A stretch of 64,000 bases of DNA. Source: an uncultured Tenacibaculum sp. (GTDB lineage: Bacteria > Bacteroidota > Bacteroidia > Flavobacteriales > Flavobacteriaceae). Of this stretch, positions 7,704 through 15,754 are shown in pieces. Every line of letters begins with the position of its first letter. Within the stretch, counting starts at the first letter, position 1. Both the position numbers and the translations under genes were made by a program. Location of the stretch: NCBI RefSeq assembly GCF_947495995.1, contig NZ_CANMAX010000010.1, positions 1 to 64,000 on the forward strand. Direction: 5' to 3'. The notes under the pieces were generated by a model. It had not been told where the DNA came from. It did no database searches and saw nothing but the letters and a program-made list of their open reading frames with translations.

Positions 7704-8696
7704 ATGGCGATTTTAAATTTTCAAAAGCCCGATAAAGTAATCATGATCGAATCTACTGATTTTAAAGGTAGATTTGAATTCAGACCATTAGAACCAGGTT
7801 TTGGTTTAACTGTAGGTAATGCTTTAAGAAGAGTATTATTATCATCTTTAGAAGGATTTGCAATTACATCTTTAAGAGTAGATGGAGTAGAGCACGAGTT
7901 TTCAACTATTACTGGTGTTGTAGAAGATGTAACTGAAATGATCTTAAACTTAAAACAAGTTCGTTTCAAAAAGCAAATCGAAGAATCAGATAGAGAAACA
8001 GTTACTATTGCAATTTCAGGTCAAGAGCAGTTAACTGCTGGTGATTTACAGAAATTTATTTCTGGTTTCCAAGTGTTAAATCCAGATTTAGTTATCTGTA
8101 ACATGGATAAATCTGTAAAGATTAATGCTGAGATTACTATAGAAAAAGGTAGAGGATTTGTACCAGCTGAAGAAAACAAAAAATCAGGAGCTCCATTAGG
8201 AACAATTTTTACAGACTCAATCTTTACACCAATTAAAAATGTAAAGTATGCAGTTGAAAATTTCCGTGTAGAGCAAAAAACTGATTACGAAAAATTAGTT
8301 TTCGATATTGATACTGATGGATCTATCAATCCAAAAGATGCTTTAACAGAGGCTGCTAAGATTTTAATCCACCACTTCATGTTATTCTCTGATGAAAGAA
8401 TAACTTTAGAGGCAGATGAAATCGCACAAACTGAATCTTATGATGAGGAGTCACTTCACATGCGTCAGTTATTAAAGACGAAATTAGTTGATATGGATTT
8501 ATCTGTTCGTGCTTTAAACTGTTTAAAAGCTGCAGAAGTAGATACATTAGGAGATTTAGTATCATTCAATAAGAGTGATTTAATGAAGTTCAGAAACTTT
8601 GGTAAAAAATCATTAACTGAATTAGAAGAGTTAGTGAACAATAAAGGCTTAAGCTTCGGAATGGATTTATCAAAGTATAAATTAGATAGAGATTAA
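7704..8696 (+). CDS. rpoA: DNA-directed RNA polymerase subunit alpha
   Basis: 330 residues. The N-terminal assembly domain (GRFEFRPLEPGFGLTVGNAL) dimerises and carries beta and beta-prime. The C-terminal domain (LVDMDLSVRALNCLKAAEVD, then FGKKSLTELEELVNNKGL) binds upstream DNA and activators. The length is normal for Bacteroidota. It is followed by rplQ after a second foldable spacer. Confidence 0.99.
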   Translation: MAILNFQKPDKVIMIESTDFKGRFEFRPLEPGFGLTVGNALRRVLLSSLEGFAITSLRVDGVEHEFSTITGVVEDVTEMILNLKQVRFKKQIEESDRETVTIAISGQEQLTAGDLQKFISGFQVLNPDLVICNMDKSVKINAEITIEKGRGFVPAEENKKSGAPLGTIFTDSIFTPIKNVKYAVENFRVEQKTDYEKLVFDIDTDGSINPKDALTEAAKILIHHFMLFSDERITLEADEIAQTESYDEESLHMRQLLKTKLVDMDLSVRALNCLKAAEVDTLGDLVSFNKSDLMKFRNFGKKSLTELEELVNNKGLSFGMDLSKYKLDRD

Positions 8697-8767
8697 ATTA
8701 ATCAAGGTTAGCATATTTTGCTCCTCTAAAGTGAGTTGAGCAAGATGTTAGTCTAAAACTAAAGGTC
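8697..8767 (+). promoter_or_regulatory. Foldable spacer between rpoA and rplQ
   Basis: The segment at 8713-8723 pairs with 8738-8748: a GC-containing core TTGCTC/GAGCAA extended by A-U and G-U pairs. No T run follows. Its position immediately before rplQ suggests an attenuation, processing or protein-binding element; its function is unknown. Confidence 0.35.
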
Positions 8768-9271
8768 ATGAGACACGGAAAAAAAGTTAACCACTTAGGT
8801 AGAAAAACTGCGCATAGAAAAGCTATGTTAGCTAATATGGCTTGTTCATTAATCGAGCACAAGCGTATTAACACTACTGAAGCAAAGGCAAAAGCATTAC
8901 GTAAGTATATCGAGCCTTTAATCACTAAAGCTAAAGCAGATAATAATGGTACAGCTGAAAAGAATATGCACAATCGTCGTGTAGTATTCAGTTACTTAAG
9001 AAATAAGTATGCTGTTACAGAATTATTTAAAGAAATAGCTGTAAAAGTAGGTGATAGACCAGGTGGTTACGTAAGAATCATCAAATTAGGAAATCGTCAA
9101 GGGGATAACGCTCCTATGGCAATGGTAGAATTAGTTGATTACAACGAATTATACAATCCTAATAGTAAGAAAGCTAAGAAGACAACTCGTCGTAGTCGTC
9201 GTGGTGGTGGAGCTAAACAAGCTGAGGCGGCACCAGTAGCTGATGTTGAATCTTCACAAGAAGAAGAATAA
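8768..9271 (+). CDS. rplQ: 50S ribosomal protein L17
   Basis: 167 residues. MRHGKKVNHLGRKTAHRKAM at the start and GDRPGGYVRIIKLGNRQGDN in the second half are L17 signatures. The C-terminus beyond about residue 130 is a lysine/arginine stretch followed by an acidic tail, an extension common in Bacteroidota L17. It is the last gene of the cluster and a terminator follows within about 25 nt. Confidence 0.98.
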   Translation: MRHGKKVNHLGRKTAHRKAMLANMACSLIEHKRINTTEAKAKALRKYIEPLITKAKADNNGTAEKNMHNRRVVFSYLRNKYAVTELFKEIAVKVGDRPGGYVRIIKLGNRQGDNAPMAMVELVDYNELYNPNSKKAKKTTRRSRRGGGAKQAEAAPVADVESSQEEE

Positions 9272-9294
9272 GATGCTTAGCATTTAATTATAAT

Positions 9295-9328
9295 AAAGGA
9301 TAAACGTAATTGTTTATCCTTTTTTTTT
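9295..9328 (+). terminator. Terminator of the ribosomal cluster
   Basis: AAAGGATAAAC pairs with GTTTATCCTTT over a short loop and is followed by a T run. It lies just downstream of rplQ and upstream of carA, so it ends the spc/alpha transcript. Confidence 0.9.
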
Positions 9329-9355
9329 AAACTATTTTTGACAAACTTTTTTAAC

Positions 9356-10462
9356 ATGAAATACACAACTAGAAAGAAAGCTCTTGTTTTATTAGCAGAT
9401 GGAACAATTTTTTACGGTAAATCTATCGGTATAGAAGGTACAGTTACTGGAGAAATATGTTTTAATACTGGAATGACAGGTTATCAAGAGATTTTTACTG
9501 ATCCTTCTTACTATGGCCAATTAATGGTTGCTACCAATGCTCATATAGGTAACTATGGAGTTAATGACGAAGAAGTAGAATCTGAAGGAATCAAAATTTC
9601 TGGGTTAATTTGTAGAAACTTTAGTTTTGAACATTCTAGAGTAGATTCTGATGGTAACTTAAAAGATTGGTTTGAAAAACATAATCTTGTTGCAATTTCA
9701 GATGTTGATACAAGAGCGTTAGTATCTTACATTAGAGAAAATGGAGCAATGAATGCTATTATTTCTACTGATACAGAAAATATCGATAAACTTAAAGAGC
9801 AATTAGCTAGTGTACCTAACATGGAAGGTTTAGAATTGGCTTCTAAAGTATCAACCAAAGAACCATATTATGTTGGAGATGAGAATGCATCTATTAAGAT
9901 TGCAGCATTAGATATCGGTATCAAAAAAAATATATTAAGAAATTTAGCAAAGAGAGATACTTATATTAAAGTTTTCCCTTACAATGCTAAGTTTTCAGAT
10001 TTACAAGAGTGGAATCCTGATGGATATTTCATTTCAAACGGACCTGGTGATCCTGAGCCATTAGTAGATGCTCAAAATTTAGCAAAAGAAGTTATAGAAA
10101 AGAATTTACCATTATTTGGTATATGTTTAGGACATCAAGTAATTGCTTTAGCTAATGGAATTTCTACCTATAAAATGCATAACGGACATAGAGGTATTAA
10201 TCACCCTGTAAAGAATTTAATTACAAGTAAAGGAGAAATTACTTCACAGAATCACGGTTTTGCGATTAACAGAGAGGAGACAGAAGCACATGCAGATGTA
10301 GAAATTACTCACGTACATTTAAATGATAATACAGTAGCTGGTATTAAAATGAAGAGTAAAAATGTATTTTCTGTTCAATATCACCCAGAAGCTAGTCCTG
10401 GACCACACGATTCAGAATACTTATTTGACCAATTCATAGAGAATATTAAAAAAGTTAAATAG
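9356..10462 (+). CDS. carA: Carbamoyl-phosphate synthase small subunit
   Basis: 368 residues from the ATG at 9356. The N-terminal small domain contains LADGTIFYGKSIG and GEICFNTGMTGYQEIFTDPS. The C-terminal class I glutamine amidotransferase domain has the nucleophile Cys in LFGICLGHQ and the His-Glu pair in VQYHPEASPGP. It releases ammonia from glutamine for carbamoyl phosphate synthesis (arginine and pyrimidine routes). carB is not in the window. An upstream TTG at 9338 is in frame, but it lies only some 10 nt after the terminator, and the ATG gives the typical N-terminus. Confidence 0.97.
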   Translation: MKYTTRKKALVLLADGTIFYGKSIGIEGTVTGEICFNTGMTGYQEIFTDPSYYGQLMVATNAHIGNYGVNDEEVESEGIKISGLICRNFSFEHSRVDSDGNLKDWFEKHNLVAISDVDTRALVSYIRENGAMNAIISTDTENIDKLKEQLASVPNMEGLELASKVSTKEPYYVGDENASIKIAALDIGIKKNILRNLAKRDTYIKVFPYNAKFSDLQEWNPDGYFISNGPGDPEPLVDAQNLAKEVIEKNLPLFGICLGHQVIALANGISTYKMHNGHRGINHPVKNLITSKGEITSQNHGFAINREETEAHADVEITHVHLNDNTVAGIKMKSKNVFSVQYHPEASPGPHDSEYLFDQFIENIKKVK

Positions 10463-10470
10463 TTGTTTCT

Positions 10471-10884
10471 ATGAAAAGGTATATAGATGTAACTCAAGAA
10501 TCAGGAAGAGAATTCTATTTAAAATACCAAGGTAAAGGAAAAATAGTAATGCTCAACTTGTTAAAGTTTAAAGAAGTTGCAGATTATACAAATTTAGAAA
10601 TAATAAAACCTAAGCAAGAAATTTCAGGTAAAGAGGCGTATGAATTATATATGATTCATACGCTTCCTTGTATCAAAAAATACGGAAGTAAAGTTTTATT
10701 CAAAGGTAGTAGCAAGAATTTTGTAATTGGTCCTGTAGATGAGACATGGGATTATGTACTGCTAGTAGAACATGAATCAGTAGAGAAGTTTATGAGTTTT
10801 GCTCAAGATAAAACCTATTTAGCCACAGCTGGTCATAGAAAAGCAGCACTACTAGATTCACGATTATTACCAATATCAGAATAA
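10471..10884 (+). CDS. DUF1330 domain protein
   Basis: 137 residues. The pattern GKGKIVMLNLLKF, then KEAYELYMIHTLPCIKKYGS, WDYVLLVEHESVEKFM and a C-terminal HRKAALLDSRLLP fits the DUF1330 family, small ferredoxin-like alpha/beta dimeric-barrel proteins of unknown function. It starts 8 nt after carA and may be cotranscribed with it, although nothing links it to carbamoyl phosphate. Confidence 0.8.
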   Translation: MKRYIDVTQESGREFYLKYQGKGKIVMLNLLKFKEVADYTNLEIIKPKQEISGKEAYELYMIHTLPCIKKYGSKVLFKGSSKNFVIGPVDETWDYVLLVEHESVEKFMSFAQDKTYLATAGHRKAALLDSRLLPISE

Positions 10885-10924
10885 AACGATTTCGTAGAAA
10901 TTAAGTAAAAATCAACCTTAAATA

Positions 10925-10950
10925 CTGTAGCATTTGTAAATTAGCTACAG
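10925..10950 (+). promoter_or_regulatory. Inverted repeat in the eno leader
   Basis: CTGTAGC at 10925-10931 and GCTACAG at 10944-10950 form a perfect 7-bp stem with a 12-nt loop, 24 nt ahead of the eno start codon. No T run follows, so it is more likely an operator or a 5' UTR hairpin than a terminator. Confidence 0.45.
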
Positions 10951-10974
10951 CCAAAATAACTAAAATATAAAAAG

Positions 10975-12261
10975 ATGAGTATTATTATCAACATCCACGC
11001 ACGTCAAATTTTTGATTCTAGAGGTAATCCTACAGTTGAAGTAGATGTAACTACTGAAAATGGAGTTTTAGGAAGAGCAGCAGTACCTTCAGGAGCTTCT
11101 ACAGGAGAGCATGAAGCTGTTGAGTTACGTGATGGAGGAGATGATTATATGGGGAAAGGAGTTGCTAAAGCTGTAGAAAATGTAAACTCAATAATAGCTC
11201 AAGAATTATTAGGAGTATCAGTTTTCGAACAAAACTTAATCGACAAAATGATGATTGATTTAGATGGTACGCCAAATAAATCAAAATTAGGAGCAAATGC
11301 AATTTTAGGTGTTTCATTAGCTGTTGCAAAAGCAGCTGCTAACGAATTAGGAATGCCTTTATATAGATATGTTGGAGGAGTAAGTGCTAATACTTTACCT
11401 GTTCCAATGATGAACATTATTAATGGAGGATCACATTCAGATGCACCAATAGCTTTTCAAGAATTCATGGTAATGCCTGTTAAAGCTGAGAGCTTTTCAC
11501 ATGCAATGAAAATGGGATCTGAAATTTTCCATAACCTTAAAAAAGTGTTACACGATAGAAATTTATCTACAGCAGTAGGTGATGAAGGTGGTTTCGCTCC
11601 AACTTTAGATGGAACTGAAGATGCTTTAGATACAATTGCATTAGCTGTAAAAAATGCTGGATACAAATTAGGTGATGAAATTATGATCGCTTTAGATTGT
11701 GCTGCAGCAGAATTTTATGTTGATGGTAAATACGATTACACAAAATTCGAAGGAGATAAAGGAAAAGTTCGTACAAGTAAAGAACAAGCTGATTATTTAG
11801 CTGAATTATCAGAAAAATATCCAATTATCTCTATTGAAGATGGAATGGATGAAAACGACTGGGACGGTTGGAAATATTTAACTGAAAAAGTAGGAGATAA
11901 AGTACAATTAGTTGGAGACGATTTATTTGTAACTAACGTAGAGCGTTTATCTAGAGGAATTGAGAATGGTATTGCAAACTCAATTTTAATTAAGGTAAAC
12001 CAAATTGGTACTTTAACAGAAACTATTGCAGCTGTTAATATGGCACATAACGCAGGATATACTTCTGTAATGAGTCACCGTTCAGGAGAAACTGAAGATA
12101 ATACTATTGCAGATTTAGCAGTAGCATTAAATACAGGGCAAATTAAAACAGGTTCTGCTTCAAGATCTGATAGAATGGCTAAGTACAACCAATTATTAAG
12201 AATCGAAGAAGAATTAAGTGATGTGGCATATTACCCACAAACAAAAGCATTTAAAATCTAA
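10975..12261 (+). CDS. eno: Enolase
   Basis: 428 residues, full length. The N-terminal segment ARQIFDSRGNPTVEVDV, the SGASTGEHEAVELRDGG loop, DEGGFAP, the metal ligands around MIALDCAA, SIEDGMDENDWDGW and VGDDLFVTN, and SHRSGETEDN are all present. It converts 2-phosphoglycerate to phosphoenolpyruvate with two magnesium ions. It is preceded by a leader with an inverted repeat and ends at its own terminator, so it is probably monocistronic. Confidence 0.99.
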   Translation: MSIIINIHARQIFDSRGNPTVEVDVTTENGVLGRAAVPSGASTGEHEAVELRDGGDDYMGKGVAKAVENVNSIIAQELLGVSVFEQNLIDKMMIDLDGTPNKSKLGANAILGVSLAVAKAAANELGMPLYRYVGGVSANTLPVPMMNIINGGSHSDAPIAFQEFMVMPVKAESFSHAMKMGSEIFHNLKKVLHDRNLSTAVGDEGGFAPTLDGTEDALDTIALAVKNAGYKLGDEIMIALDCAAAEFYVDGKYDYTKFEGDKGKVRTSKEQADYLAELSEKYPIISIEDGMDENDWDGWKYLTEKVGDKVQLVGDDLFVTNVERLSRGIENGIANSILIKVNQIGTLTETIAAVNMAHNAGYTSVMSHRSGETEDNTIADLAVALNTGQIKTGSASRSDRMAKYNQLLRIEEELSDVAYYPQTKAFKI

Positions 12262-12284
12262 TAAATTCTTTTCAAAAAATATTG

Positions 12285-12314
12285 AAGGTCTTGGTTTTAC
12301 CAAGGCCTTTTTTG
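12285..12314 (+). terminator. Terminator after eno
   Basis: AAGGTCTTGG (12285-12294) pairs with CCAAGGCCTT (12300-12309) over a 5-nt loop, with one G-U pair, and is followed by a T run. Confidence 0.93.
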
Positions 12315-12585
12315 TTACCTTAAATTAAAGTATTATTAAATTTTAAAATTGGTTAACCAATTTGATAGTTTTGATAATATTTAAACTTACTTTTACGATA
12401 ATTTTAACGTAATGTTTTTTAAAAACATTAGACTAAAAAAACAATGAGATCCATTTTTTAGTAAAAAATAAATAAACTAAAGTTATTATTCAGATATCTA
12501 AAATCTATAGTTGAAGATTTTTTATATACTTTAAAAAATGGTATCTTCGTGCATCATTTCAATTATTAATAAATCAAATATAAAA
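12315..12585 (+). promoter_or_regulatory. Upstream region of gltA with palindromes
   Basis: This gene-free region holds three palindromes. AAATTGGTTAACCAATTT at 12346-12363 is a perfect 18-bp palindrome of the TGGTnnACCA type seen in GntR/FadR-like operators. At 12410-12430 a 10-bp inverted repeat surrounds a single T. At 12453-12469 there is an 8-bp AT-only inverted repeat. TATCTTCG at 12541-12548 is a near match to the -7 element and would place transcription start about 30 nt before the gltA ATG. Confidence 0.55.
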
Positions 12586-13872
12586 ATGTCAGAAATAGCG
12601 AAGTTACAAGTTGGCGAAAACACTTATGAATTTCCGATTATAAAAGGAACGGAAGATGAAGTTGCAATAGATATTAAAACATTAAGAGGAGCTACAGGTG
12701 GAGTAATTACTATAGATCCAGGTTTTAAGAATACAGGTTCTTGTCAAAGTGCTATTACATTTTTAAATGGAGAAGAAGGTGTATTACGTTATAGAGGTTA
12801 TTCTATTGAAGAATTAGCTGAAAAAGCTGATTTCTTAGAAGTAGCTTACTTATTAATTTTTGGAGAATTACCAACACAAGAGCAGTTAGATAAATTCTAC
12901 AACGATATTTTAGATAACGCAATTGTAGATGACGATATCAAGAAGATTATTGATGCATTTCCAAAGAATGCACACCCAATGGGATTATTATCTTCTTTAA
13001 CTTCTGCTTTAACAGCATTCAATCCTTCTTCTGTGAATGTAGATTCTGAAGAAGAAATGTATAACGCTATAGTTAAGATTATGGGTAAATTCCCAGTATT
13101 AGTATCTTGGTCTATGCGTAAAATCAAAGGTTTACCGTTAAACTACGGTTCTCGTAAATTAGGTTATGTTGAAAATATCATGAAAATGATGTTTGAAAAG
13201 CCAAACGAGGAGTATGAAATAAACCCAATCGTAAAAGATGCTTTAGATAAATTATTAATCTTACATGCAGATCATGAGCAAAACTGTTCTACTTCTACTG
13301 TAAGAGTAGTAGGTTCTTCACATGCAGGTTTATTTGCATCTATCTCGGCAGGAATTTCTGCACTTTGGGGACCTTTACATGGTGGAGCTAACCAAGCAGT
13401 TTTAGAAATGTTAGAAGGAATCAAAGCAGATGGTGGAGATACTAAGAAATACATGGCTAAAGCTAAGGATAAAGAAGATCCATTCCGTTTAATGGGATTC
13501 GGACACAGAGTATACAAAAACTTCGATCCAAGAGCTAAAATCATCAAAGTTGCTGCTGATGAAGTATTAGATGATTTAGGAGTTGAAGATCCAGTATTAG
13601 ATATTGCTAAAGGTTTAGAGAAAGAAGCTTTAAGTGATGACTATTTCGTAAAAAGAAAATTATATCCAAATGTAGATTTCTATTCAGGTATTATTTACAG
13701 AGCTATGGATATTCCAGTAGAAATGTTCACAGTTATGTTTGCTTTAGGACGTTTACCAGGATGGATTGCTCAATGGAGAGAAATGCGTTTACGTAAAGAG
13801 CCAATTGGTCGTCCTCGTCAAGTTTACACTGGTGAGAACTATCGCCCTTTCGTAAAAATCAATAAAAGATAA
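12586..13872 (+). CDS. gltA: Citrate synthase
   Basis: 428 residues from the ATG at 12586 (MSEIAKLQVGENTYEFPIIK). Conserved active-site regions are LRYRGYSIEELAE, LHADHEQNCSTSTVRVVGSS, LWGPLHGGANQAVL and GFGHRVYKNFDPRA, with the catalytic Asp in YPNVDFYSGI. It condenses oxaloacetate with acetyl-CoA to enter the TCA cycle. An in-frame ATG at 12538 would add 16 residues, but it overlaps the predicted -7 element and the extension is not family-like. A dimethylargininase-like gene follows after a terminator, a pairing I recall from other Flavobacteriaceae. Confidence 0.98.
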   Translation: MSEIAKLQVGENTYEFPIIKGTEDEVAIDIKTLRGATGGVITIDPGFKNTGSCQSAITFLNGEEGVLRYRGYSIEELAEKADFLEVAYLLIFGELPTQEQLDKFYNDILDNAIVDDDIKKIIDAFPKNAHPMGLLSSLTSALTAFNPSSVNVDSEEEMYNAIVKIMGKFPVLVSWSMRKIKGLPLNYGSRKLGYVENIMKMMFEKPNEEYEINPIVKDALDKLLILHADHEQNCSTSTVRVVGSSHAGLFASISAGISALWGPLHGGANQAVLEMLEGIKADGGDTKKYMAKAKDKEDPFRLMGFGHRVYKNFDPRAKIIKVAADEVLDDLGVEDPVLDIAKGLEKEALSDDYFVKRKLYPNVDFYSGIIYRAMDIPVEMFTVMFALGRLPGWIAQWREMRLRKEPIGRPRQVYTGENYRPFVKINKR

Positions 13873-13889
13873 AAACAATTAAAATGATA

Positions 13890-13930
13890 TAATGTCATTC
13901 TGAAGTTGAACTCAGAATGACATTTTTTTT
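13890..13930 (+). terminator. Terminator after gltA
   Basis: AATGTCATTCTGA (13891-13903) pairs with TCAGAATGACATT (13912-13924) over an 8-nt loop and a T run follows. The GTCATTCTGA core resembles dispersed palindromes of Bacteroidota, so the terminator may derive from such a repeat. The next gene starts only about 12 nt after the stem. Confidence 0.88.
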
Positions 13931-13935
13931 GCTAT

Positions 13936-14850
13936 ATGTTACAACTAAATGTAAAAAACGAAATTTCTAGATTAAGAGCAGTAGTTTTAGGAACTGCAGA
14001 AAGCAATGGTCCAACTCCAAAAGCTGAAGATTGTTACGATCCTAAAAGTAAACAAAATGTTTTAGCAGGAACATATCCAATAGAAAAAGATATGATTCAG
14101 GAAATGGAAGCTGTTGCTGCAGTATTTAAAAAATATGATGTTCAAGTATTTCGTCCTGAAGTTATAAAAGATTACAATCAAATTTTTTCTAGAGATATTG
14201 CTTTTGTTATTGATAATAAATTAGTGAAAGCTAATATTCTTCCTGATAGAGGAAGAGAATACGAAGCAATACAACATGTAGTTGCTCAAGTAGATCCAGA
14301 AAATGTAATTGAATTACCAGAAGAATGTCATGTTGAAGGTGGGGATGTAATGCCGTGGAATGATTATATTTTTATAGGAACCTATTCAGGTGCAGACTAT
14401 TCTGAGTATATTACAGCTAGAACAAATACAGATGCTGTAATTGCTTTACAGGAGTTATTTCCTGATAAAATTGTTAAAGCATTTGAATTAAGAAAATCAA
14501 ATACAGATCCAAAAGAAAATGCATTGCATTTAGATTGTTGTTTTCAACCTATAGGAAAAGACAAAGCAATTCTACATAAAAACGGGTTCTTAGTAGAAAA
14601 AGAATACGAATGGTTAGTAGATTTTTTTGGTAAAGAAAATGTGTTTGAAATTTCTAAAGAAGAAATGTATAATATGAATAGTAATATTTTTTCTATTTCT
14701 GAAGATGTAATTATATCTGAGAAAAACTTTACTAGATTAAATACATGGTTACGAGAAAAAGGATTTACCGTAGAAGAGGTGCCTTATGCTGAAATTGCAA
14801 AGCAAGAAGGTTTATTACGATGTTCTACTTTACCTTTAATAAGAGACTAA
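13936..14850 (+). CDS. Dimethylargininase-like amidinotransferase-superfamily hydrolase
   Basis: 304 residues of the guanidino-group modifying (pentein) superfamily. HVEGGDV around residues 132-138 carries the Glu and Asp that bind the guanidino group, ENALHLDCCF holds the catalytic His, and the nucleophile is Cys296 in LRCSTLPL. Relatives hydrolyse dimethylarginine or related guanidines to citrulline and an amine. The exact substrate cannot be read. A second member of the superfamily (ctlX) is at 26061. The start lies at the foot of the gltA terminator, so it probably depends on readthrough or a promoter inside gltA. Confidence 0.85.
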   Translation: MLQLNVKNEISRLRAVVLGTAESNGPTPKAEDCYDPKSKQNVLAGTYPIEKDMIQEMEAVAAVFKKYDVQVFRPEVIKDYNQIFSRDIAFVIDNKLVKANILPDRGREYEAIQHVVAQVDPENVIELPEECHVEGGDVMPWNDYIFIGTYSGADYSEYITARTNTDAVIALQELFPDKIVKAFELRKSNTDPKENALHLDCCFQPIGKDKAILHKNGFLVEKEYEWLVDFFGKENVFEISKEEMYNMNSNIFSISEDVIISEKNFTRLNTWLREKGFTVEEVPYAEIAKQEGLLRCSTLPLIRD

Positions 14851-14873
14851 AGAATAATAAATAGTTATAGAAT

Positions 14874-14911
14874 TAAAAAGCCAATTAGAAACTTCTAATT
14901 GGCTTTTTTAC
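14874..14911. terminator. Bidirectional terminator between convergent genes
   Basis: AAAAAGCCAATTAGA pairs with TCTAATTGGCTTTTTT over a short loop, with an A run on the left and a T run on the right. It can end both the plus-strand hydrolase gene and the minus-strand cystatin-like gene. Confidence 0.92.
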
Positions 14912-14913
14912 AA

Positions 14914-15204
14914 TTATATTCTTGTAATAGATATAATATGAGGCTTACCTTGTCCTGGTAATGGTTGGTGAATCTCAACAATTGCTTCCCATACAACCTC
15001 AGATGGTGGCACAGAAGCATTACACTTAAAACGATAATTCGTTCCTGAAACAACTTGAGTAGAAACTGATTCTGGTGTGTAATGAACACCTACAAATCCG
15101 TTTAAAGCTTCATCGAAAATAGCTCTGTCTTCAGCAGTTACAGGTCCATAAGGAGTCCATCCTCCTACTAATGTTTTTTCGTCAGTTACAGTTTGATTTG
15201 ACAT
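14914..15204 (-). CDS. Cystatin-like small protein
   Basis: 96 residues without a signal peptide. The order of elements is that of cystatins, inhibitors of papain-like cysteine proteases: an N-terminal Gly-Gly-Trp, a helix (RAIFDEALNGFVGVHY), the first hairpin loop motif QVVSG in STQVVSGTNYRFKCNA, and a C-terminal strand-loop PLPGQGKPHIISI. Bacterial proteins of this kind are known, but I know of no proven target. There are no obvious partners nearby. It could also be a cystatin-fold protein without inhibitor activity. Confidence 0.7.
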   Translation of the reverse strand: MSNQTVTDEKTLVGGWTPYGPVTAEDRAIFDEALNGFVGVHYTPESVSTQVVSGTNYRFKCNASVPPSEVVWEAIVEIHQPLPGQGKPHIISITRI

Positions 15205-15356
15205 GATATTTATGATTTAAGGTTTAAGTTGTTGTAAATTTCAGAAAAGAGTTAGATGAAAAGCGTAATAATACCTTTAGAGTATAAAATCAAGACATAA
15301 GTGTATGAATAATTGGTAAGAAGTTTTTTTAATTATTAAGTTGAAGAATAAAGCCT

Positions 15357-15364
15357 TATATTTG
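15357..15364 (+). promoter_or_regulatory. -7 promoter element of the thiamine operon
   Basis: TATATTTG, a perfect match to TAnnTTTG, lies 6 nt ahead of the TPP riboswitch, so transcription should start right at the riboswitch. The -33 element is not clear. The rest of 15205-15356 shows no gene. Confidence 0.7.
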
Positions 15365-15369
15365 TAGTA

Positions 15370-15452
15370 TAAACTTTAGGAGTAGCTAGGTTACTAGTTT
15401 GAGAAATATCCTTAGAACCTGATTTGGTTAATACCAGCGGAGGGAAAAGTTA
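15370..15452 (+). promoter_or_regulatory. TPP riboswitch (THI element)
   Basis: The P1 stem is AAACTTT at 15371-15377 with AAAGTT at the 3' end. The conserved core is present: TTGAGA near 15399-15404, AACCTGATTTGGTTAATACC and CAGCGGAGGGA. These match the thiamine pyrophosphate aptamer consensus. It lies directly ahead of thiS, so the operon should be shut down when TPP is abundant. The distance to the start codon (about 70 nt) leaves room for an expression platform. Confidence 0.95.
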
Positions 15453-15522
15453 TTTTAACTTTAGTATACACTTATATATGTGTATATCTTCTATTTCTAG
15501 AGTTTGCTTTAATTAGTTTTAT

Positions 15523-15726
15523 ATGATAACTGTAAAAGTAAACGACACAAGCAAAATATTTTCAAAAGAAACTACTATAGATCGAATGATTGAAACGTTA
15601 CAAATTCAATCTAACGGAATTGCTATAGCTATAAACAACTCGATTATAAAAAAGTCTGATTGGGAAAGTCATACATTGTCTGAAAATGATAATGTATTAA
15701 TCATAAGATCTACTCAAGGCGGATAA
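15523..15726 (+). CDS. thiS: Sulfur carrier protein ThiS
   Basis: 67 residues with a ubiquitin-like pattern and the C-terminal Gly-Gly (STQGG) that is adenylated and thiocarboxylated. It donates sulfur for the thiazole ring made by ThiG. It is the first gene after the TPP riboswitch, followed 28 nt later by thiC. Confidence 0.95.
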   Translation: MITVKVNDTSKIFSKETTIDRMIETLQIQSNGIAIAINNSIIKKSDWESHTLSENDNVLIIRSTQGG

Positions 15727-15754
15727 ACTAATAATAAAACAAACACCTTTCACA

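Noticed and set aside
9338..9355. TTG start upstream of the carA ATG
   Set aside because: It would add six residues not typical of CarA and lies about 10 nt past a terminator; the ATG at 9356 fits the family.
12538..12585. Upstream ATG for citrate synthase
   Set aside because: It overlaps the predicted -7 element and the added residues are unlike the conserved N-terminus.
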